Shown: positions 24,625-33,055, counted from the first letter of the stretch. The stretch is 64,000 nucleotides of DNA from Rhodobacteraceae bacterium M385 (GCA_025141835.1 CP081102.1:2108001-2172000); one strand, 5' to 3'. Program-made: numbers and translations. The notes: generated from the letters alone by a model not told the origin.

Positions 24625-26887
24625 CGCCGATCCGGTCCAGCCATTGATCTTCTGACAGTAGCTCGATCCCTAAGTCTTTGGCCTTCTTCTCTTTTGATCC
24701 GGCCCCCGGCCCCGCCACAACGATGTCTGTCTTGGCCGAGACCGAGCCCGAGACCTTCGCGCCAAGCGCCTCGGCGCGGGCTTTCGCCTCGGACCTTGTC
24801 ATCCGCTCCAGCGATCCGGTGAACACAATGGTCAGCCCCGCCACGGCGCTTTGGGTCGCGCGCGCTTCCGGCGGAACATCGGTGACCTGCGCGATAAGGC
24901 GGTCAATCGAGGCCCGTTCGCGCGGTTGCTGAAAAGTCGTCACCAGAGACACGGCCACCGTCGCGCCGATCCCGTCGATGCCGGTCAAATCATCCCACGC
25001 GGCCTTGGCGGCGGCGGGCGTGTCGGCCCATGCCTTGTCGCGCTCCGGTTGCAGCGAGGCGCGGCGGCCCATATCGGCGGCGGCTTTGCGTTCGGCGATG
25101 ATTGCCGCCTCGGCCTTCAGGTGCGCTTCAGCCGCGGGCGCAGCCGCGTCGATGGTTTTGGCCAACGCGTCCCACGAGCCGAAGTGGCGGGCCAAGTCAC
25201 TGGCCGCGACCTCACCCACATGGCGGATGCCGAGGGCGAAAATCAGGCGGTGCAGAGCGATTTCCCGTTTCGCATCGATGGCGTTGAACAGGCTGGTGGC
25301 CGACTTCTCGCCCCACCCTTCGCGGTTCTTGAGCTGTTGCAGCCCCTCGCCGTACCTTTCCCGCAACAAAAAGATATCCGCAGGTTCCGCAATCCATTCG
25401 TCCAGGTAGAACGCCTCTGCTTGTTTCGCGCCAAGACCGTCAATGTCGAATGCCGCGCGGCTGACGAAATGTTTTAACTTCTCAACGGCTTGCGCAGGAC
25501 AGATCAGGCCGCCGGTGCAGCGCCGGATGGCGTCACCTTCTTCGCGGATTGCAACGGACTGACACTCTGGGCAATGGGTTGGAAAGACAAAGGGCTGCGC
25601 ATCGGCGGGACGCTTGGACAGGTCCACATCCGCTACCTTGGGGATAACATCGCCTGCGCGGTATACCTGCACCCGGTCGCCGACGCGAATATCCTTGCCG
25701 ACACCCTTTTCATCGGGCCGGATCGGGGCGCCGTTGGCGTCGCGCCCGGCGATGTAGTCCTCATTGTGCAGCGTTGCATTAGACACGACAACGCCGCCCA
25801 CGGTCACCGGCGTCAGCCGAGCAACCGGGCTAAGCGCGCCGGTGCGGCCGACCTGAATGTCGATGGCCTCAAGGGTGGTCCACGCCAGTTCTGCGGGGAA
25901 TTTATGGGCGATGGCCCATCGCGGCGTGGTGGAGCGCATCCCAAGGCGGCGCTGATAGTCGAGATTATCGACCTTGTAGACGACACCGTCGATGTCATAG
26001 CCCAGATCAGCGCGCCCCTCCTCGATACTGGCGTAATGCGCCAGCATCTCCTCGCAGCTGTGGCAGGTTTTGGTGCGGTCGTTGATCGTGAACCCGAGCG
26101 TTTCCAGTGCCTTAAGCGCATCGGACTGGGTTTCGGCCAGGGGGGCGCTTAGCTCGCCCCAGGCATAGGCGAAAAATTTAAGCGGACGGGATTTGGTGAT
26201 TGCCGCGTCAAGCTGGCGCAAAGATCCGGCCGCGGCGTTGCGGGGATTGGCGAAGGGTTTCGCGTCGAGGCTGATTTGGCGCGCGTTGAGGGCGTTGAAA
26301 TCGGCGTGGCTCATATAAACCTCGCCGCGCACCTCAAGGATGTCGGGCGCATCGGTCAGTGTTTGCGGAATGTTTGATATCGTGCGCGCATTTTGGGTGA
26401 CGTTTTCGCCTACGGCACCGTCACCACGGGTCGCGGCGGAAACGAGGGTGCCGCCCTCATAGCGAAGGGATAGGGATAAACCGTCGATTTTGGGTTCGGC
26501 CGTGAAGGGAAGCGGCGCGGCGTTGGTGAGGTTTAGGTAGCGCCGGATGCCCGCCACGAAGTCCCGAATATCTGCGGCGTCAAAGCCGTTGGCGAGCGAT
26601 AGCATTCGTTGGCTATGGGTCAGCTTGGCAAAACCAGCCGAGGGGGCCGCGCCCACTTGATCGCTGGGGCTATCAGCGCGTTTGAGCTCGGGAAATGCTG
26701 CCTCGATCGCGGCATTCTCTCGCTTCAGGGCATCGTAATCGGCATCGGAAATGTCGGGAGAGTCGGCGCCGTGGTAGGCGGTGTTGGCTTCGCCAAGGAT
26801 CGCAGCGAGCTCGGCCAACCGCTTTGACGCCGCATCCTCCGAGAGCTGCGCCGCCATCTCGGCTGCGTCTACGAGTGGTTGTGACAT
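24617..26887 (-). CDS. ligA: NAD-dependent DNA ligase
   Basis: 756 residues. The Ia domain carries YHGADSPDISDADYDAL; the adenylation motif is AEPKIDGLSLSLRYE with the AMP-accepting Lys near 128; SLRYEGGTLVSAATRGDGAVGENVTQN and EVRGEVYM follow. The zinc finger Cys set is in HCPECQ and RCTGGLICPAQ. Helix-hairpin-helix segments and a C-terminal BRCT domain (VFTGSLERMTRSEAKARAEALGAKVSGS) complete the family layout. The ATG at 26887 was preferred to an upstream TTG at 26899. A linker of about 70 residues rich in Ala and Lys (KAEAAIIAERKAAADMG) lies between HhH units and makes it longer than the E. coli protein. Confidence 0.97.
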   Translation of the reverse strand: MSQPLVDAAEMAAQLSEDAASKRLAELAAILGEANTAYHGADSPDISDADYDALKRENAAIEAAFPELKRADSPSDQVGAAPSAGFAKLTHSQRMLSLANGFDAADIRDFVAGIRRYLNLTNAAPLPFTAEPKIDGLSLSLRYEGGTLVSAATRGDGAVGENVTQNARTISNIPQTLTDAPDILEVRGEVYMSHADFNALNARQISLDAKPFANPRNAAAGSLRQLDAAITKSRPLKFFAYAWGELSAPLAETQSDALKALETLGFTINDRTKTCHSCEEMLAHYASIEEGRADLGYDIDGVVYKVDNLDYQRRLGMRSTTPRWAIAHKFPAELAWTTLEAIDIQVGRTGALSPVARLTPVTVGGVVVSNATLHNEDYIAGRDANGAPIRPDEKGVGKDIRVGDRVQVYRAGDVIPKVADVDLSKRPADAQPFVFPTHCPECQSVAIREEGDAIRRCTGGLICPAQAVEKLKHFVSRAAFDIDGLGAKQAEAFYLDEWIAEPADIFLLRERYGEGLQQLKNREGWGEKSATSLFNAIDAKREIALHRLIFALGIRHVGEVAASDLARHFGSWDALAKTIDAAAPAAEAHLKAEAAIIAERKAAADMGRRASLQPERDKAWADTPAAAKAAWDDLTGIDGIGATVAVSLVTTFQQPRERASIDRLIAQVTDVPPEARATQSAVAGLTIVFTGSLERMTRSEAKARAEALGAKVSGSVSAKTDIVVAGPGAGSKEKKAKDLGIELLSEDQWLDRIGDG

Positions 26888-27003
26888 GCGCGCCCCCAAA
26901 GCTGCAAATGCGTGGGTCCTGTGATAGGAGGCGGCGCGGGATTGGTCCAGAGATCAGACAGCCTTCGGAACGTCAATTTCGGGTCGCACCCTGCCCCGGT
27001 GAG

Positions 27004-27033
27004 CAAAAAAACGGCCCAGAAACAACCGGGCCG
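27004..27033 (-). terminator. Rho-independent terminator of ctrA
   Basis: On the minus strand CGGCCC pairs with GGGCCG around a loop and is followed directly by seven T (27011-27005). It lies 80 bases past the ctrA stop. Confidence 0.85.
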
Positions 27034-27112
27034 CCTTTCGCGTCATCTCAAACATATCCAAGCGAAGCCCCCGCATCGTCGGAGTGTCGGGACGCTCATG
27101 GTCGCGTTAAAC

Positions 27113-27829
27113 TTATCCAGTGGCGGCCATGTCCATGTTCATCTCGGCAGCGGAGACCGGATCACGCAGAACGTAGCCGCGTCCCCAGACTGTCTCGATG
27201 TGAGTATTTCCACCCGTCGCTTCCGACAACTTTTTGCGTAGCTTGCAGATGAAAACGTCGATGATCTTCAATTCAGGCTCATCCATTCCGCCATAGAGAT
27301 GGTTCAAGAACATCTCTTTGGTCAGCGTCGTGCCTTTGCGCAGGGAGAGCAGTTCCAGCATTTGGTATTCTTTGCCCGTCAGATGGACCGGCGTGCCGTT
27401 TACATCCACTGTCTTTGCGTCAAGGTTTACAGATATCTTACCGGTATTGATCACCGATTGCGCGTGGCCTTTGGAGCGTCGGATAATGGCGTGAATTCGG
27501 GCAACCAGTTCTTCGCGGTGGAACGGTTTTGTCAAATAGTCATCGGCCCCAAATCCAAATCCCTTCAACTTGTTTTCAGGATCATCGAGCCCGGAAAGAA
27601 TAAGGATCGGCGTTTCAACTCGCGCAGTGCGCAAATGGCGAAGTACTTCGTGGCCGGACACGTCGGGTAGGTTCAGGTCCAGAAGGATGATGTCGTAATC
27701 ATACAACTTCGCCAGATCCATCCCTTCCTCTCCAAGGTCGGTCGCATACACGTTAAGGTTCGCGTGCTTGAGCATCATTTCAATGCTTCTCGAAGTGGTG
27801 GGGTCGTCTTCGACTAACAAAACTCGCAT
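27113..27829 (-). CDS. ctrA: Cell-cycle response regulator CtrA
   Basis: 238 residues. Receiver domain with the acidic pocket VEDDP, the phospho-acceptor Asp51 in IILLDLNLPDVSG, and the switch Lys in GADDYLTKPF. The OmpR-type winged-helix domain has GTPVHLTGKEYQMLELL and the recognition helix region DEPELKIIDVFICKLRKKL, followed by VWGRGYVLRDP, all diagnostic of CtrA. In Rhodobacterales CtrA chiefly controls motility, gene-transfer agent and quorum-linked genes. A CtrA-box-like site lies in its upstream region and a strong terminator follows. The neighbour sciP encodes a CtrA antagonist, so a regulator and its brake are adjacent on the same strand. Confidence 0.96.
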   Translation of the reverse strand: MRVLLVEDDPTTSRSIEMMLKHANLNVYATDLGEEGMDLAKLYDYDIILLDLNLPDVSGHEVLRHLRTARVETPILILSGLDDPENKLKGFGFGADDYLTKPFHREELVARIHAIIRRSKGHAQSVINTGKISVNLDAKTVDVNGTPVHLTGKEYQMLELLSLRKGTTLTKEMFLNHLYGGMDEPELKIIDVFICKLRKKLSEATGGNTHIETVWGRGYVLRDPVSAAEMNMDMAATG

Positions 27830-27882
27830 ACGCTTAACTCCAGGTAACTCACATCCGATAAGCCTAGTTTTCGTCTAAATAG

Positions 27883-27897
27883 TTAACACGAGGTTAC
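27883..27897 (-). promoter_or_regulatory. CtrA-box-like site upstream of ctrA
   Basis: TTAA-N7-TTAC (plus strand 27883-27897), one mismatch from the TTAA-N7-TTAA CtrA consensus, 54 bases before the ctrA start and 39 bases past the sciP stop. It is a candidate autoregulatory site. Confidence 0.45.
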
Positions 27898-27935
27898 CTA
27901 CCCGCCGACTTTTCACCGAAACATCTAATTCTTTT

Positions 27936-28217
27936 TTATTCGGTTTCACGAAATTTCTGTAATGCCGTTGTTTTCAGCGCTTTTTCTCCGTGTCGCTCGA
28001 CTGCTTCTGTCCAACAGCTAAGCTCCTCTTCCGAAAGGGAGTAAGTGCGAATCGCTTCTTCCGCGCTCAGCAGACCATGGGCGACAGCGCGCACCACCGC
28101 TGCTTTTCGGCTTGCTACCCATCGCGTCGTGTCCGGCGACGGCAGATCAGAGCGCGTCATCGTGGAGCCGTCAGGCAGTGACACTGCATGCGGCCCTTGG
28201 ATTTTCCTGATATACAT
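27936..28217 (-). CDS. sciP: SciP-like CtrA inhibitor (DUF1153)
   Basis: 93 residues. MYIRKIQGP..SLPDGSTMTRSDLP and TTRWVASRKAAVVRAVAHGLL followed by SLSEEELSCW match the DUF1153/SciP family in order and length. In Caulobacter SciP binds CtrA-controlled promoters and blocks CtrA activity, forming a brake in the cell cycle. The gene lies upstream of ctrA on the same strand with a 106-base gap that includes the CtrA-box-like site. A GAGG lies five bases before the ATG. Family assignment is firm from the conserved RWVASRKAAVV core; regulatory effect here is inferred. Confidence 0.93.
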   Translation of the reverse strand: MYIRKIQGPHAVSLPDGSTMTRSDLPSPDTTRWVASRKAAVVRAVAHGLLSAEEAIRTYSLSEEELSCWTEAVERHGEKALKTTALQKFRETE

Positions 28218-28286
28218 CTCGGCCTCAATTTTTCATTCATCTAAACGAGTGATGGCCCATGAGGTTTAACATCGGGTAAGCGAACC

Positions 28287-28314
28287 TTGTGATATGTCGC
28301 CTTTTTCCTATATT
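28287..28314 (+). promoter_or_regulatory. Candidate sigma-70-type promoter of mnmA
   Basis: TTGTGA (28287-28292), a 16-base spacer and TATATT (28309-28314), 33 bases before the mnmA start. Confidence 0.5.
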
Positions 28315-28347
28315 TCGCACACGCCCCCCTGATTAGGACTGTATTCC

Positions 28348-29490
28348 ATGGCTCTCGACCGCCCCCACGGCCTGAATTCGTTAGGTTTTGCCAAAGCTCC
28401 CGCCGACACCCGCGTTGTGGTGGCGATGTCTGGCGGGGTGGATTCGTCTGCCGTTGCCGCGCAATTGGCGGATGAAGGCTATGATGTGGTGGGTGTTACC
28501 TTGCAGCTATACGACCACGGGGCGGCGCTGGCCAAGAAAGGCGCGTGTTGCGCCGGCCTCGATATTCGCGACGCCGCACGGGTGGCCGAGACGATGGGCT
28601 TTCCCCATTACGTGCTGGACTACGAGAACGTCTTCAAGGATGCCGTGATTGATGAGTTCGCCGATTCCTACCTTGCTGGCGCCACCCCGGTGCCCTGTAT
28701 CCGCTGCAATGAGCGGGTGAAATTCAAGGATCTGCTAGAGACAGCAAAAGACCTCGACGCTGATTGCATGGCGACGGGGCACTATATTCAACGCAAAATG
28801 GGCGCCCAGAAGGCCGAGTTGCATTCCGCCGCCGATGCCGCGCGCGATCAGTCGTATTTCCTGTTTTCGACCAAGCAAGAGCAGCTCGATTTCCTGCGCT
28901 TCCCCTTGGGGCATCTGGAAAGCAAAGCCGAGACCCGCGCGCTTGCGGCGAAATACGGGTTGAGCGTGGCCGACAAGCCTGACAGCCAAGACATCTGCTT
29001 TGTCCCGAACGGCAACTACGCCGCCGTGATCGAGAAACTGCGCCCCGGCGCGGCCGATCCCGGGGACATTGTGGACATGGACGGCAACGTGCTGGCGCAG
29101 CATCGGGGTGTGATCCACTACACCATCGGGCAACGGCGCGGGTTGGGGATCGGCGGCCTGGAAGACCCGCTTTATGTGGTAAAGCTGGACCCGGACACGC
29201 GGCAAGTGATCGTCGGCCCGAAAGAGATGCTCTCGACCCGAACAGTGCCTGTGCGAGAGATCAACTGGCTAGGCGACGTGCCGTTCGACAGCCAGGAGGC
29301 ATGGGAGTTGGAGGTCAAAATCCGCTCCACCCGTCCACCCCGTTCCGCAGTGATCCGCCCGATTTCCGCCACCGAGGCAGAGGTAGAGCTGATCGTGGCC
29401 GAAGAAGGCGTCAGCCCCGGTCAGGCCTGCGTGTTCTACGCCCCTGAAGGTGGCCGCATTTTCGGCGGTGGCTGGATTCACAGGGGTTAA
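28348..29490 (+). CDS. mnmA: tRNA-specific 2-thiouridylase
   Basis: 380 residues. The PP-loop is VVVAMSGGVDSSAVA near residues 24-38. The two catalytic cysteines are in TPVPCIRCNERVKF (near 118) and SQDICFVPNG (near 215), the order used by MnmA to build a persulfide and thiolate U34 of tRNA-Lys, Glu and Gln. The C-terminal IGQRRGLGIGG and SPGQACVFYAPEGGRIFGGGWI blocks are characteristic. It stands alone on the plus strand, divergent from sciP, with its own promoter candidate, and is followed by the tRNA-Asp repeat region. Confidence 0.97.
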   Translation: MALDRPHGLNSLGFAKAPADTRVVVAMSGGVDSSAVAAQLADEGYDVVGVTLQLYDHGAALAKKGACCAGLDIRDAARVAETMGFPHYVLDYENVFKDAVIDEFADSYLAGATPVPCIRCNERVKFKDLLETAKDLDADCMATGHYIQRKMGAQKAELHSAADAARDQSYFLFSTKQEQLDFLRFPLGHLESKAETRALAAKYGLSVADKPDSQDICFVPNGNYAAVIEKLRPGAADPGDIVDMDGNVLAQHRGVIHYTIGQRRGLGIGGLEDPLYVVKLDPDTRQVIVGPKEMLSTRTVPVREINWLGDVPFDSQEAWELEVKIRSTRPPRSAVIRPISATEAEVELIVAEEGVSPGQACVFYAPEGGRIFGGGWIHRG

Positions 29491-29590
29491 GGCGCTTAAC
29501 GCAAGCCCCATGCCTTTCTCGCCCGAAGGGCCACCGGAGGCGCGCAGGCGCCTCCCCCCCTGCGCGAAGCGCGACGGAATAAGTGCGCTG

Positions 29591-29660
29591 GTCCTCAAAT
29601 AGCCCGAAGGGCGATAGGACAAACACAGTCGTCCTCAAGTAGCCCCATGGGCGGTAGGAC
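29591..29660 (-). repeat. Hairpin repeat array A (two 40-bp units) after tRNA-Asp 1
   Basis: Two 30-bp elements (29591-29620 and 29631-29660) with ends GTCCT and AGGAC and an inner GCCC-N3-GGGC stem, separated by the 10-bp linker AAACACAGTC. A 20-base linker separates the array from the tRNA-Asp CCA end. Confidence 0.9.
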
Positions 29661-29680
29661 AATAATAGAAGGATGATAAA

Positions 29681-29757
29681 TGGCGCGGTTGACGGGACTC
29701 GAACCCGCGACCCCCGGCGTGACAGGCCGGTACTCTAACCAACTGAGCTACAACCGC
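29681..29757 (-). tRNA. tRNA-Asp (GUC), copy 1
   Basis: 77 nt. Acceptor GCGGUUG pairs with CAACCGC, discriminator G73 (an Asp identity element) and an encoded CCA follow. Anticodon arm CCGGC-CUGUCAC-GCCGG gives GUC. The tRNA sequence appears identical to the copy at 30243-30319. A GUC anticodon is a substrate for queuosine insertion and for GluQ. Confidence 0.97.
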
Positions 29758-29768
29758 GCGTGAGGGTC

Positions 29769-29797
29769 GAGATAACGACGCGGTGCGATGCGGTCAA
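29769..29797 (-). promoter_or_regulatory. Promoter of tRNA-Asp copy 1
   Basis: Minus strand TTGACC (29797-29792), 17-base spacer, TATCTC (29774-29769), ending 11 bases before the tRNA. Confidence 0.7.
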
Positions 29798-29992
29798 GCG
29801 GGAAACTGTCGGTTTTCGGGCGAATTTTGCGGTTATCGTCATCGCTCCGATTTTGCGCTTATCAAAGGGGGAATACGGTCTGGATTTGTAAGTTACCGGA
29901 TCGGTGATTTGGCCCCAAATTGCCCCAACCGCGTCAAGGGTGACTGCTGCACTCCACCCGCCACCGAGTAGCGCGGCAGAACCGACACAACA

Positions 29993-30222
29993 GTCCTCAA
30001 GTAGCCTTACGGGCGGTAGGACAGGCACAATCGTCCTCAAGTAGCCCAAAGGACGGTAGGACAAACACAGTCGCCCTCAAGTAGCCCGAAGGGCGGTAGG
30101 ACAAACACAGTCGCCCTCAAGTAGCCCGAAGGGCGGTAGGACAAACACAGTCGTCCTCAAGTAGCCTTACGCACGGTAGGACAAACACAATCGTCCTCAA
30201 GTAGCCCAAAGGACGGTAGGAC
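29993..30222 (-). repeat. Hairpin repeat array B (six 40-bp units) after tRNA-Asp 2
   Basis: Six 30-bp elements at 29993, 30033, 30073, 30113, 30153 and 30193, exact 40-bp period, each starting GTCCTCAAGTAG (GCCCTC in the third and fourth) and ending GGTAGGAC, with 10-bp linkers near AAACACAGTC. The central 11 bases vary (for example GCCCGAAGGGC, GCCTTACGGGC, GCCCAAAGGAC). The 20-base linker to the tRNA is identical to that of array A. Confidence 0.93.
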
Positions 30223-30242
30223 AATAATAGAAGGATGATAAA

Positions 30243-30319
30243 TGGCGCGGTTGACGGGACTCGAACCCGCGACCCCCGGCGTGACAGGCCGGTACTCTAA
30301 CCAACTGAGCTACAACCGC
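30243..30319 (-). tRNA. tRNA-Asp (GUC), copy 2
   Basis: Same 77-nt sequence as copy 1, 562 bases away on the same strand, with encoded CCA, G73 and GUC anticodon. The flanking linker and promoter are also duplicated. Confidence 0.97.
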
Positions 30320-30330
30320 GCGTGAGGGTC

Positions 30331-30359
30331 GAGATAACGACGCCGCGCGGTGCGGTCAA
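30331..30359 (-). promoter_or_regulatory. Promoter of tRNA-Asp copy 2
   Basis: Minus strand TTGACC (30359-30354), 17-base spacer, TATCTC (30336-30331). The boxes equal those of copy 1; the spacer differs at several positions. Confidence 0.7.
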
Positions 30360-30403
30360 GCGGGCGGAGGCGATGAATTTGAGGAATTTTGCACACAGTC
30401 CCC

Positions 30404-31378
30404 CTATCCGCGTCGAATGGGGCGCTCTGCGGCGGGGCCAACGCCTGAACTCCTTCGCTCGCGGGCGAAGACATAAAGCCCTGCCCCCGCGATCAGCCCA
30501 GTGCCTAGGACCATGATCCACCCCGGACGCTCTGCAAAGACCAGCCAACCGAAGGCAATGGCCATAGGCAGCGCGGCGTATTCATAAGAGGCCACCGTCG
30601 CTGCATTCCCAAGGCGGTAGGCCGCCGACAGGGTGTAGCTGACGATCGCGGACATCACACCCAAAAGCGCAAACTTCCACACATCCTCGGGGGCGGGCCA
30701 AATCCAGGGGCGCAACAGGAAGATCAGGCTGTCGCTCTCCACCCCCTCTACATAGCGACCGTGACCTACCAAGAAGAAAGACAGGCCTGAGACCACGATG
30801 AACGCCAGCTGGATATAGATGGCCATGGCCGAGGCCGCCGATTTTGCCCCAAGTTTGCGCGTCATCACTTGCATCCCGGCATAGCACGCGGCGGCAAGGA
30901 CAGGCAGCAGCATGGCCGCGCGGGGTACGTCGGACCAATCGGTGGCCGGCACCATCATCACGGCCACCCCCAGAAAACCGATCAACAGCGCGGTGATCCG
31001 ATGGCGGCCCACACTTTCCCCCAATATCGGGATCGCAAGAAGCGTGATGAACAGGGGCGCCACGAAGAACAGGGCCGTGGCCACGCCCAAGGGCATCACC
31101 GACAGGCCCGCGAAATAGATCATGTTGGCCGAGACGATGAGCGCCGCGCGGATCAGGTGCAGCCCCGGCCGATCGGTTTTCAAGATCCGCCACCCGCCTT
31201 CGAACCAGACAAATCCGACCGTGGCGACAATCCCAATGGCCGAGCGGATGAAGACCATCTGGTGCAGTGGATACCCGCCCGACAGGAATTTGATCATCAT
31301 ATCGTTGACCGAGATGCAGGCCATGCCGATCAGGATCAGGAAAATGGCACGGGGCGGCGTGGTGTCAGGGGCGCTCAT
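30404..31378 (-). CDS. DMT-superfamily (EamA) transporter
   Basis: 324 residues with ten hydrophobic segments in two repeats of five, the EamA arrangement. The first repeat begins near IFLILIGMACISVNDMMIKFLSGG and HQMVFIRSAIGIV, and includes VSANMIYFAGLSVMPLGVATALFFVAPLFITLLA, the usual EamA signature. The second repeat ends in a basic tail after YVFARERR. Such inner-membrane proteins export amino acids, nucleosides or other metabolites; the substrate is not predictable. It follows the second tRNA-Asp promoter on the same strand but is separate, with 128 bases to the pirin gene upstream. Confidence 0.88.
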   Translation of the reverse strand: MSAPDTTPPRAIFLILIGMACISVNDMMIKFLSGGYPLHQMVFIRSAIGIVATVGFVWFEGGWRILKTDRPGLHLIRAALIVSANMIYFAGLSVMPLGVATALFFVAPLFITLLAIPILGESVGRHRITALLIGFLGVAVMMVPATDWSDVPRAAMLLPVLAAACYAGMQVMTRKLGAKSAASAMAIYIQLAFIVVSGLSFFLVGHGRYVEGVESDSLIFLLRPWIWPAPEDVWKFALLGVMSAIVSYTLSAAYRLGNAATVASYEYAALPMAIAFGWLVFAERPGWIMVLGTGLIAGAGLYVFARERRSSGVGPAAERPIRRG

Positions 31379-31506
31379 CGGCCGCCTGCCCTTTGCTCGG
31401 GCCGCTTCGGGCGTTGGGAAATATCGGAGAGGTGCTTCATTTTCGCAAGGTGGCGAAACCCTCGACCAACGGCAAGGCTATTTGCACAGGGCTGTTTGGA
31501 AAACCG

Positions 31507-32439
31507 TCAGGGCAGCGGAATATACTCGGCGTTATCGGTGGGCGGCAATTGGAAGCGGCCATGCATCCAATCCCCCTCGCGCCACGCTTCTTTCGCCGCG
31601 TCTATCTTGTCCCGAGAGGACGCCACGAAATTCCACCAGATATGGCGCGGGCCGTCCATGGTGTCTCCGCCCAAGATCATCACCCTTGCGCCCTGCCCGC
31701 CCGCGGTCATGGCGATCTTGTCGCCGGGGCGGAAGACCATCATCTGCCCGCGCTCAAACACTTGACCGGCCACAGATACCGAGCCGTCCAGCACATAAGC
31801 ACCGCGATCCTCATGATCTTCGGGCATGGGCAAAGCCGCCCCCGCCTCTAGCAAAGCATCGGCGTAGAACATGCGCGAGGGCGTTTGAACCGGCGCCACC
31901 TCTCCGTAGGCATCCCCAAGGATCAGCCGAAGCTGCTTGCCCTCTGCCTCGAGCAGCGGCAAATCACCTTTGGCGGCATGGGCAAACGCCGGATCGCCGT
32001 CTTCCGCATCCTTAGGCAAGGCGATCCACGTTTGAAGCCCGGCCAGCGTGTAGGGCGATTTCAGCATCTCGCCGTCTACCCGTTCGGAATGGGTAATCCC
32101 GTGGCCCGCCGTCATCAGGTTCACTGCCCCCGGCTCGATCCATTGATCGGTGCCCAAGCTGTCGCGGTGGTGAAACTTGCCCTCAAACAGATATGTCACC
32201 GTGGATAAGCCGATATGGGGATGGGGCCGCACATCCACCCCCTGCCCGGTCAGAAATTCCGCTGGCCCCATCTCATCGAAAAAGATGAACGGCCCGACCA
32301 TCTGCCGCTTTGGCGCGGGCAAGGCGCGGCGCACTTCGAAATCGCCGAGATCACGGGCCCGAGGGACGATAACAGTCTCAATCGCGTCCACTTCAGTGCC
32401 GATAGGGTAATGCGTGTCGAGAATGGGGTTCCAGCTCAT
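31507..32439 (-). CDS. Pirin-family bicupin protein
   Basis: 310 residues. The N-terminal cupin has FIFFDEMGPAEF and the metal-binding block RPHPHIGLSTVTYLFEGKFHHRDSLG near residues 68-95, then GAVNLMTAGHGITHSE, all hallmark pirin motifs. A second cupin follows with YVLDGSVSVAG. Bacterial pirins are cytoplasmic and some show quercetinase or regulatory activity; physiological role is usually unknown. Single gene, with the next gene upstream 93 bases away. Assignment to the family is firm. Confidence 0.93.
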   Translation of the reverse strand: MSWNPILDTHYPIGTEVDAIETVIVPRARDLGDFEVRRALPAPKRQMVGPFIFFDEMGPAEFLTGQGVDVRPHPHIGLSTVTYLFEGKFHHRDSLGTDQWIEPGAVNLMTAGHGITHSERVDGEMLKSPYTLAGLQTWIALPKDAEDGDPAFAHAAKGDLPLLEAEGKQLRLILGDAYGEVAPVQTPSRMFYADALLEAGAALPMPEDHEDRGAYVLDGSVSVAGQVFERGQMMVFRPGDKIAMTAGGQGARVMILGGDTMDGPRHIWWNFVASSRDKIDAAKEAWREGDWMHGRFQLPPTDNAEYIPLP

Positions 32440-32532
32440 GGGTCAGGCTCCTTTGGTGCTGGAATAAAGATAGCCGCTCCGCAAGGATGCGCATATTAGG
32501 TCTATTCAAACGCCAAATGTGCGCAAAAGCAC

Positions 32533-32913
32533 TTAGATCGCCTTTAGCCCAAAAACCTCGGTCCCTGAAATCGGCTTGTTCGCGTCCGCCAGTTGGAACC
32601 CGGTAATCAACCGCACCACCAGCCACACGAACCAGAACAGCCAAACCAGGAATCCGACGATAAAGAGCATCAGCACAAGCCCCACGACCATCATCAGCAA
32701 TCCCCACCAAAACGTGGCGATCTGAAAGCTAAGATGCGTGTCCAGCGTTGCGTCCTTGCCGCGCTCTACATAGGCGTAGATCAGCCCCGCAAGGGCCGCG
32801 AGGGGGAAAACGACGCCCGCCCCATAGAGCACATAGATGATGATCGCCGATTGCAGCGGCTTCCCGTGACCGGGGGCGTTTATCGGCTTTTGCGGTGTGT
32901 CGGGGTCCATCAT
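32533..32913 (-). CDS. DUF4870-like small membrane protein
   Basis: 126 residues with three hydrophobic helices. After a Pro-rich N-terminus (DPDTPQKPINAPGHGK) come SAIIIYVLYGAGVVFPLAALAGLIYAYV, then a soluble stretch THLSFQIATFWWGLLMM and a long aromatic-rich segment (FLVWLFWFVWLVVRLITGFQLA). The pattern LDTHLSFQIATFWW resembles small DUF4870/YtxH-like integral proteins. I set the start at 32913 because GGAG lies six bases upstream; a longer frame from 32970 has no ribosome site. Function unknown. Confidence 0.72.
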   Translation of the reverse strand: MMDPDTPQKPINAPGHGKPLQSAIIIYVLYGAGVVFPLAALAGLIYAYVERGKDATLDTHLSFQIATFWWGLLMMVVGLVLMLFIVGFLVWLFWFVWLVVRLITGFQLADANKPISGTEVFGLKAI

Positions 32914-33010
32914 CTTACGCTCCATCCTTGGGGTGATCCAAGTTTGGCCGCGATACGGGCCGTGGGTCAACTGCCGGAATGCCCGCCCTTGGGCACGGCA
33001 GTATTATCAC

Positions 33011-33055
33011 GGTAGAGCAGGAAGTGGTGGGTCGTGAGAGGCTCGAACTCCCGAC
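33011..33055 (-). pseudogene. Duplicated 3' half of tRNA-Val
   Basis: Bases 33011-33055 repeat 33123-33168 almost exactly: the T arm, acceptor 3' strand, CCA and about 14 further bases downstream. The rest of the tRNA (D arm, anticodon arm) is missing and replaced by unrelated sequence, so no folded tRNA can form. It looks like a remnant att site or a recombination scar. Confidence 0.8.

Noticed and set aside
28266..28280. CtrA box TTAA-N7-TAAG upstream of mnmA
   Set aside because: The second half does not match TTAA in register, so it is not counted as a site.
29591..30222. CRISPR array
   Set aside because: The 10-bp linkers are nearly constant and far too short to be spacers, and no cas genes are present.
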